Shown here one piece after another: positions 1 to 12,154 of a stretch of DNA of 64,000 nt (position 1 is the stretch's first letter; every line of letters begins with the position of its first letter). The position numbers and the translations under genes were made by a program. Origin of the DNA: Primulina eburnea. Lineage: Eukaryota > Streptophyta > Magnoliopsida > Lamiales > Gesneriaceae. Below the pieces are notes generated by a model, which worked only from the letters and a program-made list of their open reading frames with translations, was not told where the DNA came from and made no database searches. The stretch is from assembly GCF_022965805.1 (NCBI RefSeq), contig NC_133106.1, forward strand, positions 35,701,913 to 35,765,912, read 5' to 3'.

Positions 1-2558
1 ACAAGAAAAAGAATTATATTTTTCAATATATATAAATATGAAATATATGAAAACAAAATCATGAGAGACCAACCAGTCCACCCCATCTGTATTAAATAAA
101 TTCATATATATACTAATAGCTTACTATTGATTCACGTGGCTCCCAAAACTCGGGATTCTATGTTTCATTTGGATTAAACAGAGATTTTTTTTGTATTAAA
201 TCATGGATCAAATATTTTATTTGAAAAAAATAAAATAAAATTCGTCAATAATTTTTATTTTATAATAAAATGATCGACTGATAATCTCGTTAAGATACAC
301 TAAAATAAAACTTCCATATAATATGTACACATCATCTTCCATTCCCAAAGTGAATCTCCGTCTTTGAATCTGGGCGGGACCCATTTATCAGATGCTTTCA
401 CTCGGAAGTGAGGCCCATTTACATAAGCCACGCTGGATCTTACTCATCACTGATTCACACGGGTTTTTTTTTATTATTAATTTTTTAAAAAGTATATAAT
501 TTCAAAATTAATGTTGCCGATGGTGTTTTGAAAATGACCGCACAGTGCCACTGGCAACAGAGGACATGTCCGTCCTCAGTGGCGAGCTGCCGCTGTTTAT
601 GTGGCTGCGTTCGTTGGCTCGGATTCAATTATATATACTATTACAATTTATATCATAATAAAAAAATATCATTTTATATTATTTTTGATTGTACCAATTA
701 AATTATATATTACATTAAAATTTAATAATTAAGATTTATATTTTTTTATTTTATTTTTTCAAAAATAAAATCATTATTTTATATAATTCGAAAAATATAT
801 AAATCTTAATTATTAAAGTTTTAGTATTATATAAATTTTAATTTTTTTTCAAAATACAACCAATATCAATCTTCTATTCATATTAAATTTAAATTTTAGT
901 TGTTGATAATTGATATACAGAGGCATTGTATTTGAATTTTAAAAATAAAATAAATATTTTATATAATTCGAAAATATATAAAACTTAATAATTAAATTTT
1001 AGTGCAATGTATAATTTAATTGATATCCCGCTGCACACGCATTAATTTATTTAATTATTATTATTGCATGGTGAGTTTACTTTAATTCCTTTGAGTAAAT
1101 AAATAGTTCATTTGCATGACATTGAATCATTGGGGGCTTTTTCTTTTACACAACCTCCGGCGCTATATCTTTTAGGTTTGTCGTAAGTAAATATCAATGA
1201 TTCAAAAAGATGTTTATTTCATGTGAACATTCTTTATGATAGGATGAATGATCAAGATTTGTCCATGTATATATAAGACCCATTTTTTTTGAAATTATAT
1301 ACGTGGTAAGATCTTATCCATTGAAATAAAATGAGAATAATGTCCACATAGATATGATATGATATACCCAAAAAGTGGAAGTGCAGGGAGACTGTCCATA
1401 CCGACAATCATGGTAGAAACATACACCATACAATAAAGTTATCTACTCAGATACGAGATTAGATTCAGGAAACCTTTGACCAAGGTGGGGCTGATATTGT
1501 CGTGGACAAATAGGACAAAGACACGTGTGATTGTCGGAAGAATAAAAGCCACCCACTTGTACCATGTCCTTTCGATTTCAGTGTGTGTGTATTATTGAAG
1601 CCAAGATTGAATTAGTGACACCCTCGTTCGTATTTACTACTAGATTAAGTCCCCGTAGATAGACTTTGAAAAAGAGATGTCATAATCCTTCTATTAATAC
1701 AATTTACATAATATATTAAGCAAAACAAAATAATAATAGTGTACTGTTCCACAGATATAAAATTATTTAAAAAGTACTCGAAATACGTCGTTAAAAAGAT
1801 GTGTATTTTCAAGTAAAATTGATGATAAATGTTGAAAATAAAGTTGAAATTATTGAATGTTGAAAATAATTAGAGTTGTAAAATGGACCAAATATTCAAT
1901 CAAAATTTAATATATATAATAATAATAAATAAATAAAATTATATAATTTAACAAGTTAGATATGTATAAATAATTTGTATACACATTAATCTACAGGATT
2001 CCTAAAATTTTGTAATGAAATAAATAGAACTTCCAAATATTATATCAAAGAAATTGATTTTTATTCTCCTACAAATAAAAGTTGATAAATTGAACCCTAC
2101 AAATTATAATATGTTCTAAAATAATATAACCTAAATAGAAATAATTAATACATAAAATAAATTAACATATGAAAATAGAAATAAGAACATTTATTATTAA
2201 AACATACATATAATAAGCTTGATAGTTGCCCGAAGTACAAATTTTCATTGTCCAAAGTAAGTTTGACAGTTAACTAGTGTAAAATTACTCCAGTTTTTAT
2301 TCATTAAAAGAAATAATCCTCCTATCACCAGGCCGTAATCTTTTGGTTCAACCGGGATGGTATAGACTTTGGCTCTTGATCTGACGAGGGCGATTAAGCA
2401 ATCAGTAAAACATAACAATAGAAGTGAACACATGCACTAAGATTTTGGCTGTTTAGGAGCTTAAAATCCTCAAGTCAACTCGCAATAACTGCGCCAACTA
2501 AATTAAAAGCTGCAACGAAGTAATACTACTTGTTCGTGACGCGTGCTCTAATTCTTTC
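1..2558. other. AT-rich intergenic DNA left of EMC3
   Basis: No open frame of convincing length or composition is visible here. The stretch is very AT-rich and includes an inverted-repeat block near 690-1024, described separately. The right end, next to the EMC3 stop, is its 3' untranslated region. The short frame near 2245-2433 on the minus strand has no recognisable family and lies in AT-rich DNA, so it is not called. Confidence 0.6.
690..1024. repeat. AT-rich inverted repeat, MITE-like
   Basis: The stretch at about 690-748 (AATTAAATTATATATTACAT and onward) reappears as an imperfect reverse complement at about 970-1024, ending in ATGTATAATTTAATTGATAT. A third related arm lies at about 786-838. 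The whole block could fold into a long hairpin. No target duplication was identified. It may be a degenerate miniature element or an AT-rich relic. Confidence 0.45.
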
Positions 2559-4789
2559 TCAGCTGACGAGCTTCTTCAAAACAGCTTCTGCTCGTTGCTC
2601 AAATTTTGGCAGGGCCCAATCATGCTGAACGATGTCTAGGTTATCTTTCTCTGCACTCAAACTCTGAGCCAATACGCAAAGATAATAAATCAAGACAAAT
2701 TTGTATGCATATACATTTACTAAGACAGTCACATTAATTGATGCTGATTACTGAGCGACATTCATAAAATAAATTGGGGAACAAGACAGAAAATTAAAGG
2801 TGTACCCTTGTGGGGTCAAATCCAAAACCACTCATTTGCATCATACGTTGTGTATCATCGGTTGCTGATCAAAATCAAATACTTGTGTTAATTCACCGTC
2901 ATACCCAAAGAATACATAGAACCAGCCATAAACCATTTTACAACACAGAAAATAAGCAACAAAAATACATGAATTAGGAGGAGTTGAAGTTCAAGAAACA
3001 CTTACCATTATCTTCTCCCAGTATAAGACTGAAGAGACCTCTAAGCCCGAATAGATTGAGAAAATACCTGGCAGCATGAAAAATTAATCATCAGATCCAC
3101 TGAGCAGTGTGAGAATCTATAGCACAGCTCGCTACAATCTGTGTTTCATTGGTGATATGAAAGGTCATAGCAAGGTAAAAAGTTACCAGGAACGACTGCT
3201 AACATAGCTGACATCAACAGTGCTCAAGTCTATACCATTTTGCAGCATTGCCCTGAATCTTTGGGTTAGTGGAAAAGGAATCTTTGCTGTGAAACACGAC
3301 GCGCAATTACTCATGTTAGTACTACGCGTGAGAAGATTAGAAAAAGAACATGCTAGTCGATGACACATGGCATTCATTCTTTTCTATTTCTTCAGACCAA
3401 ACAAAATCAATCTTACTATCAGTTATTTCAAAACAACTGAATCTAAATATTCTAAAAAGAAAAATGAAGCGCATGAAACTTACAATCAGAGATAAAGCAC
3501 GCTAAAGAAAAGTAAACATTTTGCAATATTCAATTTAGTGAGGACAGGAAAGAAAATAAAGAAAGCCAACCTGCCACAAATCCGGAGAAGAAAAAATTAA
3601 CCCATGCAAAAGTAAGCGTCTGTAAAATAAGACGATAAATATGGTAAGAATGACAGTTCTTGCCACCTAGAAATTGACAGAATTCAGATAGAAATATGCA
3701 GGAAGTACGGATTGTTTCACCCTGTCTGTGCAGGCAGTGCCTGCACGGGCAATGAACGGCCCGGATCACTCGGGCCCATCTCCATGTAAAAAAAAAAAAA
3801 AATTGACTCGAAAAAATCCGAGCCGTTGGATCGACCCTTGCGGCCACTGCCAGCACCAGCAGGGGTAGGGTCGAGTAAACCAAGAAGTACACCTGTGGTA
3901 TAATCATCGAAAGATTTTTCTTCATCATATCCATAGCCATATTTGGATCAGAAAACATCTGAGCCTGGGGATTCGGAGCTTGACCCTTGGGCACGTGCAA
4001 TAATCCATTCTCCTGCAATGTCAAATCATATTTTACCTTCAAAAAAATAATAATAATAAACACAACTCATTGCCGTCTAGCAATAAGATTTATTCCTACG
4101 AGCTGAACTCCCTCAGATAAAAGTACTATGGTGGCCGTTTACATTCAAAACATCTTCTGCTGTATTCATTAAAATTTGCATTCAGCATCATAATCAACAT
4201 TTCAATCTACGATAGGTGTACTCCTTGAATTCGAGAGACGGGCAATTTCTAGCTTCCCATCCTATTAACTTGTTTTCGCATGATCATTTGAATGCTTATT
4301 TCTTACCATATGCTATAAAAATACAATATTTTCAGCTTATCTTATCTTATTAAACAAACGAGATAAAGGAAGCATAGAGGCGAAACTTTGATGACAACAA
4401 AGCAGCAAAAATCAACATAAAGACAGTTCCCAAATCAAAATTCTTAGTTCCTCACCTCGTTGCTGAAATAAAACCTGCGAGCACGAAACGATTTCTCGGG
4501 AATAAAATTCGCTGCTGCCCTAAGGTTCCTTGCCCTAATTATCACTTGCCTGATGATAAAAACAAAAAAATGTAAAAAAAGAGCTGATAAATCTAAATTC
4601 GCTGCTGGAACGATCAACCAAATTCAAGAAAGAGTACCCTTCTTTGACCATTTTGATGTCGGGAACTTGATCGGAACGGATCAGCTTGGAGGCGAAGTAA
4701 CGGAGGATCCCGATGAGGACCATAACTACTGATAGTGGTATCAATACCCAGTTTCTGATCGCTGTGTCCAGAACCAAATCTTCCGCCAT
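2559..4789 (-). CDS. EMC3: ER membrane protein complex subunit 3
   Basis: EMC3 is a core subunit of the ER membrane protein complex, which inserts tail-anchored and multipass proteins into the ER membrane; it belongs to the Oxa1/YidC/Get1 superfamily (DUF106). Exons on the minus strand: 4789-4638, 4549-4456, 4012-3893, 3619-3571, 3286-3187, 3067-3006, 2864-2806 and 2663-2559. They sum to 741 nt, or 246 aa plus stop, the usual plant length. The start is the ATG in [20 protein letters not shown]. Membrane segments are visible at about residues 14-32, 120-145 ([19 protein letters not shown]) and 170-190 ([18 protein letters not shown]). The conserved block [19 protein letters not shown] sits in exon 3. 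The C-terminus ends in [17 protein letters not shown]. All introns are GT-AG. Intron 3 holds a dispersed repeat. Identification is firm. Confidence 0.95.
3722..3890. repeat. dispersed repeat inside EMC3 intron 3
   Basis: On the minus strand this reads CCTACCCCTGCTGG, then an approximate GGGTCGATCCAACGGCTCGG, a run of T and ACATGGAGATGGG. A divergent relative with the same order (CCTACCCCTGCAGG, a CCAAGGGCTGGA block, a T run, CCCATGTAG) lies at about 53085-53230. A non-autonomous transposable element is the simplest explanation. Its family is not identified. Confidence 0.45.
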
Positions 4790-5142
4790 TGGAGTATCAC
4801 ACTTCAGATCTCGCTCCCGTTCCAAATTTTACAAGAATCTCCGGGTTCTGCAGGCGACTTTGGAACTGAGTAGCCCAAATAGGACTCACAAGAGCATTAA
4901 CTGGGCTTATTGGCCCGTTATAAAACGGGCTAAAACAAATGGACTATTGCTTATTGAAAAAATTATATTTATGTAATTTTCTCAAAATTTTTTATTAAAA
5001 ATAAAAAAAATTCACTTCTTAAATTCGATTTCTAATTTTTTCAAACTAGAGCACTTGTAAAAATAAATCAACTACGAAAACTTTAACGGGAGTGGGTCAT
5101 TTCAACTATATTTGTGTTGATGGGTTCTAATTTCCTTTGCAG

Positions 5143-5248
5143 CAATTGCTTGCTTCTTCTCATATCAAAATCTTGGCGAATAACACAGAATTCGTGGTGC
5201 AACCCACCGTGGAGGATGGAATGGTCGTTGGGGTATCTTGGAAACTAG
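5143..5248 (+). pseudogene. Orphan exon-like fragment, possibly NTF2/SnoaL-like
   Basis: A clean acceptor (TTTCCTTTGCAG) precedes 106 open bases encoding QLLASSHIKILANNTEF and then VVQPTVEDGMVVGVSWKL, followed by a GT dinucleotide. The end pattern of alternating hydrophobics leading to G-V-x-W-x-L resembles the fold-conserved strands of plant NTF2/SnoaL-like proteins. That match is by eye only. No companion exon was seen on either side, so this is probably a captured or leftover exon. Confidence 0.35.
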
Positions 5249-6309
5249 GTTTGTTTCCCCCTCCATTCACTTTCAAGATTAAGTAGCAAAACAGCTAAAA
5301 AAAATAAAAAAAATTAAGTAGCAAATCTGTTCATGAGTCATGATTTGGCCAACTTTAACATTGAACAACTTGGTTTTTGTTTGCACTCATAAAACGAGGA
5401 AACCCATAAATTTTGTGCGAATAACTTAGGCTTTCTTTTCTTCTAGTTCAAATGCAAAAACTTCTATTTCAAGAAAAAATTGAATTTTGAATGTTTTTTT
5501 ATTTAAAAGGATCAAGGAAGGAAATAATAATGCCTTCTTTCTTTTTTAGAAGCGCATTTCGACATTCTGAGATGATCATTAATTTTCATTTATTTCGAAA
5601 ATATTACATTACAACACTAGATAGCTTGTTTTTTAATATCTGAATACTACTGAATAAAGTATTCAAGCAAATACTCACTTAATTTAACCACTACAATAAG
5701 TTATTGTCTGTTAAAAAGAGCAGAATTAAAAAAATTATTTTGTCAAAAAATAATGAAATCGAAACCTAGCACACCTTAAGGTTGTGAGGATTTCTAGACT
5801 TGAGTCTCTACCTTATTGTCTCGAAATCTTTATTTGGCCAGTATTCGTTCCCACTGTTTAAATAATTTTGACTAGTTGACGATCCCTATGTTATAATATA
5901 TTTCATCAAAAACTAGCAACTTAGAGCTAGAAATTGACAGATAACTATATGTTCAAAAACGATATATGATCCTCATTCGATCTATATATGGTCGCAATAT
6001 GAAATGTAAAATCACTCGGATTAAGAGATAAATTATTGATTTTTACTCTAAATGTGCATTTCAAGTACAAATTATCCCCTAGCTGAACCCATTTTGACCT
6101 GAAAAAGCTTTGTACAAATACTAATAATAAACCGCACAAAAATGCATCATCTCTAAAATGACCCAAAAAGGAGATTGTACAGGCTATTGAACTCAACCTA
6201 AAAACTACAATGTTTATGTAAATATACAAACGATTTTTTTCTGTCACTTGTACCGAAAATCTCTACAGTCTTGCCCTGATTTCTGGAACGACAACCGTTT
6301 GGTGTCAGG

Positions 6310-6450
6310 TCAAAAACAGTGAAGTGGCATCTCTTCTTCCGAAAAAACTAAACTGAACCGATCCATGAATTTCAAACATTCAGTTGCCTCATTTTTCTTC
6401 TCCTCCAACAGTTGAAAGCTTTTAACACTTAAAAGCAAACATTAATGACG
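6310..6450 (-). pseudogene. Orphan coding-like fragment, coiled-coil type
   Basis: On the minus strand a frame reads SVKSFQLLEEKKNEATECLK, continues with FMDRFSLVFSEEEMPLHCF and ends in TGA. The charged, heptad-like composition is protein-like rather than random AT translation. It looks like the last exon of some gene, but I do not recognise the family. No start codon or clear partner exon was found. Confidence 0.3.
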
Positions 6451-6660
6451 TGGGGGAGAATCATTCTTCACAAAAAAGAAAATTGTTTTTCAAAAAATAT
6501 CTCACCAGAAAATTCTCGACAAAGATGCATTTTCATCTCAAAAAAGTATAATAGATTCTAAGCAACAAGCATTGGCAAAGGCTAACATAGGAGAGACATT
6601 TTAAAAGGAAATCCATATAACCAATCACTAAAGAAAATATTCAGTGCGTTAATTTCTCAC

Positions 6661-9600
6661 ATATCGGAAGAGTCCACATAATTGCAGACCACAATAATTT
6701 TCCCCAACCATAACAAACCCCTGCACTGAATTCTTTGTTCTTGAGTAACATCTCCAAATACTCTCCACCGCTTCAGGCGTATGTCGTACAAGATTAAGCC
6801 GTGAAGCCCTGCTACTGCCAGGTACATTCCATCCCTACTAGCAGCAACATGTAGAAAAGGCCAGTTTTGGGACACATAAGAAACCTGGTATAATGCATAG
6901 TCAATCAGAAGAAACAAATAAATGTACGGAGGAAAGGGCATTTATACGATACATAACTGGAAGATTGAGGTGCAAGATCTTCAGTTCATCAGTATCTTCT
7001 GACTGAACAACAAGCAAGCGGTCTTCACCATAGATAATTTGCCGTAGATAGGTTGTAACAGAAACACCTCTGTTAATGCATTTTCCAAAAGAAAACACAA
7101 TAATTCTCTCTGATGATCTTTACTCGGTTGCATATAATCTATATCCATACTCATCCCATTGCATCAGCGAGGTTCCGCCCATCATGGGTTCATACTTGAG
7201 ATCCTGATTTGGCTTAACCACAGGAGACGAAACAGAACTCATACATATTTGACTGATTGAAGACATCAAACGACAACCAGAAACAGACCAAACTGTAAGT
7301 CCTCTTAACTTCCATCCAACAGCAAATGTAGAGTTATCAGAGTTCGACGCTATACAATTGACAGGACCAGTATCTTCCACCGAATATCTGCGACAAGGCC
7401 ACATGAAGACATTAAGCTCATTCTGTATGGTTTAAAAGCGGACAGAGATCATTATATGAGGCAGATGGTACTGAAATTTTGGGAAAAGAAATTTGATGAA
7501 CTTCGAGCTAATCATATGTCTGATCTGCATTAGCTTATAGCAGTACACTAAAGGTGGAAACCAGAACATGCACTCAAAGTTTCAAATTAGAATGTTGATA
7601 ATAAATTCTTTGGAAGACCTTTAAACAGACATGAATCAAAAATTTTTAAGCACATATATATTCTCCCAGCACTATTAGCTAGAAATATCGGACCACTTAT
7701 GCCAACAATATTTATACAATCTTTAACAAGTTTAACACCAAATTTGACCGCCAATTTCCAAAACATTAACCTATTCAGCTACAAGAAAATTTGATTTTCA
7801 GATTTGAAATCAGCCTATTAATCACGCAGATTTGCAAGTCTTCTAAATCACTACTAACTAAAGTTTTCAGTCATCCAGAGTCCAGCTCTTTAATCAACCA
7901 CTTAGAAGTGTGTATCCAGCACATCATTATCTCTTGAACAAAGCAAAGATTCTACCATACACTCAAAGTAAGTAGGTTGGAGAGACTTAAAATTTCTTAC
8001 ACAAGAAATACAACACATCATCTAGTTGGAGTAGGTGAAATATTAAAGTTTAATTCCAAAGAATCCAAGAAATAAGTGGTAATGAACAGCTAATAAGCAT
8101 GAATAATACTTTCTGATTCCTGCAAGCAATTAAAAACGCTTGCCCCCAATCGGATAAAGAAACAGAGCGGATCAGTGAGGCTGACTCTGCGAGGTCATAC
8201 AGCTCAACGATGCCTTTTCGAGTTCCAGCAGCAAGAATCTGTTGCTCTGGAGCCATTGATGCACATACGACATCACCAGGAGACAAACGTCTTTCCACTC
8301 TGATAGATTCGGTATGCCTAAGACCTTTCTTGCTCACATAGCATAGTACGAGTTCACCATCAGAAAACAAGACAGTTAGCAACCTCAAAGGGATGGAATA
8401 TTCAAGATGAATAACAGCAGATTTCTACGATACAGCAAGGTTCATATGGTTGGACCCATGAATGCCTTGAGTTTCACTAGAAGCCTTCTCATTGCCCAGG
8501 GGATAAGATAATGTATTGGCGGCAGCATTATCATTCAGCCGTGTGTCAAGATAAAATGCACCGCAAAACTGTATAAAATAATGAGCAATTTTATTTGATT
8601 TTCTAAAGGTTTAACTCTAGGTAAGAAAATATAGTTAACAATACAGCAGAAAAAAAATTAGACTATACACACTATGATTATATTATTCTGGCAATAAAGT
8701 ATCTAAGAAGATTTGCTATCTAGAGAGAAATAAAAAAATATCATGCCAAATCACATACCTCACCCTTCCAAGATATGTTATACAATGCTCCATCAGAGAG
8801 TCCGATCAGTAGGTGTTTGTTATCACAAATAATGTTGCTCCTAACACTCATAGATGGAAAAAAAATAAAAAATCCGTGAATGTAACATATTTCAAGCAAC
8901 AGTTTATTAGTGAGTTCACATCACTAATTCAATAAACTCTTACACGATATAAAATATATATTTAAAAAATTCTCCTTCAGAAAATACCCAAACAAATGTC
9001 GATGTCCTTCGATTAAATACCTCCAAAAAGACCTTTTGAAAATGTTTACACAAAATTCTCAAAACACCATCAAGCATTACCTAAGAGTTTTTCTCTTTAA
9101 TATTTTCTTTTAACTTTTGAAATCATAAAATAAAAGTTGGTTGAATAGGATAACCATAGTATTAGTTATGAAAAACAGATATCTGTGTAAAAAGATACCC
9201 TCTTCTAGCGGTCATATATGGATTGAAAAATATATATCCAGCCAAATCAATTGAGATAGCAACAATGGCAAATGTATCAAATAATCCATCCATGTGCACC
9301 CATAAGTAAAACAAACAAATTCTGTAAAAAGCACATAGATTTCAAGGGTATAGTAAACTTAATAATATTGCTAGATGCCTGGATCTTAGTACAAGAACAA
9401 CAGAGCATAGACCGTATCATCCAAAGACTATGTTAGGCATGAACCTGGTTTTTTGTTTTTGGAAGCCAAAAATAATTAATTAGGCGTGTACTTACACTGT
9501 CAAATTCTTATTCGCCAAGGGGACTTGCTCGCTGAGAAGTAATGATATATTCAAAAGAAACAAACCAGTTGGTTGCTTCCCACCAATATGTATTTTTTTT

Positions 9601-10712
9601 TCTGTGATCTGAACCTTGAATATGTGAAGATAGAAGGAAGAAGTCTGCAAAAAGGGATCAGAAGTTAAGTGACCAACAACCACTAAACATGATACGAATA
9701 TCAATCCATTTACTTTTTCCTAAATTTACACTAAATAAACTTAGTAGAAGAATAGAATTTCAATATAGAATGCAATATACCTATTCCACTTATCACTTCA
9801 ATCTAATGACAAATGGTACCATCATCTTAACAACTATAGTATACAAGCACCGAAATAGATACATAGAGTATCGGGGAACCGAATTTATTGGTAAGCAGAT
9901 TGACATAAGTTATAGTAGATTAACCCTTAATTTAAGCAATTTAGTAAAAGTTACAATCTTTTAACTTTAAAGATAGGTATCACCTCATGATACAAATGTA
10001 ATTACAGACGACCACATTAAATATTAATTTTCCTTCAATTCAAGAAATCAGGACACCAAATCTCTGACTTGCCAACTCTAGGATTCCCGTCTTTTTCTAG
10101 ACTACAAATCGCTCAATCAGGATTCACGATCTGAACTAATCTATTTGCCAGTTCATAGTTGGTTTGACAAGTAATGACATGACAGGACACTCCGTAGTGC
10201 GACAGGATGCATTCAATTTTAGGAAAATTACTGAAAATCTGCCGATTGATAGAAGAATTTCTCAAAACATTCAAGGTCTCACCATACCAAATGATCACAT
10301 CATTTTGTGAAACAGCTTAAATTTATTTAGCAAGTGATCCAACACTTACAATAATGGCAATGAGCTTCGTATCTTGGCTCCAAACAGCTTGCAAATTCTC
10401 CCCCTCTCTCTGGACAGAATTCGCGTCTCTCGTGTACTTCCCCAACCTCACTCTATGCTGATTTTTTTTTAAAAAAAAAAACCAATAAAATTAAACCCAA
10501 ATTCCAGAGGCAATTCCCCGACAAACAACCCAAAAGAAGGAAGAAAAAAAGAAGATAAAAGATACCTGAGATGAAGACCAGAGCTCGAGGTGAGTGGGGG
10601 AGACGACGAGAAGCAAGCGATTGATGACTTCGAGATAAACGATCTGCTGGGTGGAGGGGCCATTGGGTAGTTGCAGAGGGATGACCTGCGGCCATCCATA
10701 TGCCATATACAT
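6661..10712 (-). pseudogene. RIC1: RIC1 (RAB6A-GEF partner 1) 5'-half copy with two stops
   Basis: RIC1 forms, with RGP1, the Golgi guanine nucleotide exchange factor for Rab6/Ypt6. Exons on the minus strand: 10712-10566, 10457-10350, 9644-9496, 8840-8759, 8568-8144, 7387-6958 and 6894-6661. They encode the N-terminal WD40-repeat part, from MYMAYGWPQVIPLQLPNG to IVVCNYVDSSD. Recognisable blocks include GIVELYDLAESASLIRSVSL, GWKLRGLTVWSVSGCRLMSS and QWDEYGYRLYA. Two in-frame stops break it: TAG at 8425-8427 before KSAVIHLEY, and TAA at 7120-7122 where relatives have Glu (E-E-R-S). After the donor at 6660 the C-terminal half of the roughly 1100-residue family protein is absent. The intron after 8144 has a GC donor. 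A decayed partial duplicate is the best reading. A gene whose 3' half has been moved away is the alternative. Confidence 0.85.
8142..8143 (-). other. GC splice donor in the RIC1 copy
   Basis: The exon ends with GAT TGG GG and is followed by GCAAGC. Joining it to ATATTCGGTGGAAGAT at 7387 restores the family sequence DWGYSVEDTG. A GC-AG intron is therefore needed here. No GT alternative keeps the conserved residues. Confidence 0.7.
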
Positions 10713-10905
10713 CTTCGAGATGGAGAATTTCAGTCAGGTGAATGCATGGACAGTGGATCGAGGAGTGGAGACTGGACTGAATGTGATCTTTCAGAAATCG
10801 GATCTAGTTTAGTTTCTGGGTGTGGTGGCGTCGACAGGGTTGAACCCGATTCTTCGTAAAACGCATGAATGTTTCATTGTTCCAAATCAAATATTCAGTT
10901 CTCAG

Positions 10906-11466
10906 TTGGGGTGTTCAAACTTCGGATAAAACCGAATAAATCGAAAATCCAAACCGAAAAAACCGAACACTAAATCGAACCGAAAACCGAATTTTATAAT
11001 TCAGATATAAATGTTAAAACCGAAATTAATTTGGTTCGGTTTCGGATTATAAATGTCAAAACCGAACCGACCGAAAAGACCGAAATTTAATTAAAGTAAT
11101 AATGTTATTTTTATTTTATATTATTTATTGAGATTATATTAGTGAATGAAGAATTATTTTGAATAATACTTAGATGATTATTGTTTATGTAATTCATTTG
11201 CACTTTATATTTAAATATTTTACTAAGAAATCATTTAAAAATATAACATATTATATTTTATAATATATTTATATTGTTAATTTAAATAATTGTTTCAAAA
11301 CCGAAATAACCGACCGAAATAACCGAACCATTTCGGTAGAAAACCGAACCGAACCGAACCGAAGAAAAATGGTTCGGATATCGGATTATATATTTGTAAA
11401 ACCGAAAACCAAAAAAACCGAAATAAAAAATCGAAAACCGAACCGAACCGACCGATGAACACCCCT
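10906..11466. mobile_element. 561-bp non-autonomous DNA element with 9-bp target duplication
   Basis: The element is flanked by the direct repeat AGTTCTCAG (10897-10905 and 11467-11475). It starts TTGGGGTGTTCA and ends TGAACACCCCT, giving an inverted terminal repeat of about 10 bp. Both subterminal regions are packed with CCGAA/TTCGG-type repeats around an AT-rich centre with no ORF. A 9-bp target duplication is what Mutator-like elements make, although the short terminal repeats are not typical of classical MULEs. It lies between the RIC1 copy and the USP39 gene. Confidence 0.75.
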
Positions 11467-12154
11467 AGTTCTCAGTATCAAAATTATATAAATAATAATA
11501 AAAAATCATCATTTATTGTAAATAATTGAAAATATTATTCATTCTATCTTTTTTGGAATTTATCTAAATTAGAAGAGTGTGGGCTTTTTTCTAATTTCAC
11601 GGCCGGATCTGTCCTCCACTCCTCACGCTGCGATTCAGATATCAGAGACGACGATTTCGTCGACTTTTCCTACGCTAAGATGAATAAAAATCGTCTTTCT
11701 TAGTCAAAGAATGTGAGAGTGAGCTCAGAATTGGGGGAACTTTGTCAAATTGTTGAAATCGAAAAGCCGTATGGTCTTCATCATTTTTTCCCCTAGTATT
11801 TGCATAATAGCCGGTGAGTTATTCTCTACTGAAAAGAACTTAGTTTATGCTTGTCTTGATTACGAGGTTTCTCGGAAAGTTGTATAACCTATGTACTTTA
11901 CTTATAGCTTATTTGTACTTGGCTCTAATCTCGTTCTGAATTTTTTTCATCGAATCAACCCATTGAAAGATTTTTTGGCCACCGGCTTTCCGCGTTTGAA
12001 CTGAAATCCGAATTAAATTCTGGAGCATTTGATTCATTGATATGTTGAGAAGAGGTTTCAAGAACAACATATGATACATTCGATTTAAATATTTGCATTA
12101 TTGACAAGTGATTTCATATGTGGGAAGTAAAGTTAGAGAAAAGGCATTGGCAAG

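Larger units (their letters stand above)
4830..6660. other. Intergenic DNA with exon shards between EMC3 and the RIC1 copy
   Basis: There is no intact gene. Two exon-like pieces stand out and are listed separately (5143-5248 plus; 6310-6450 minus). The rest is AT-rich. I looked on the minus strand for the RIC1 sequence that normally follows the last exon of the copy at 6661 and did not find it. Confidence 0.55.
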
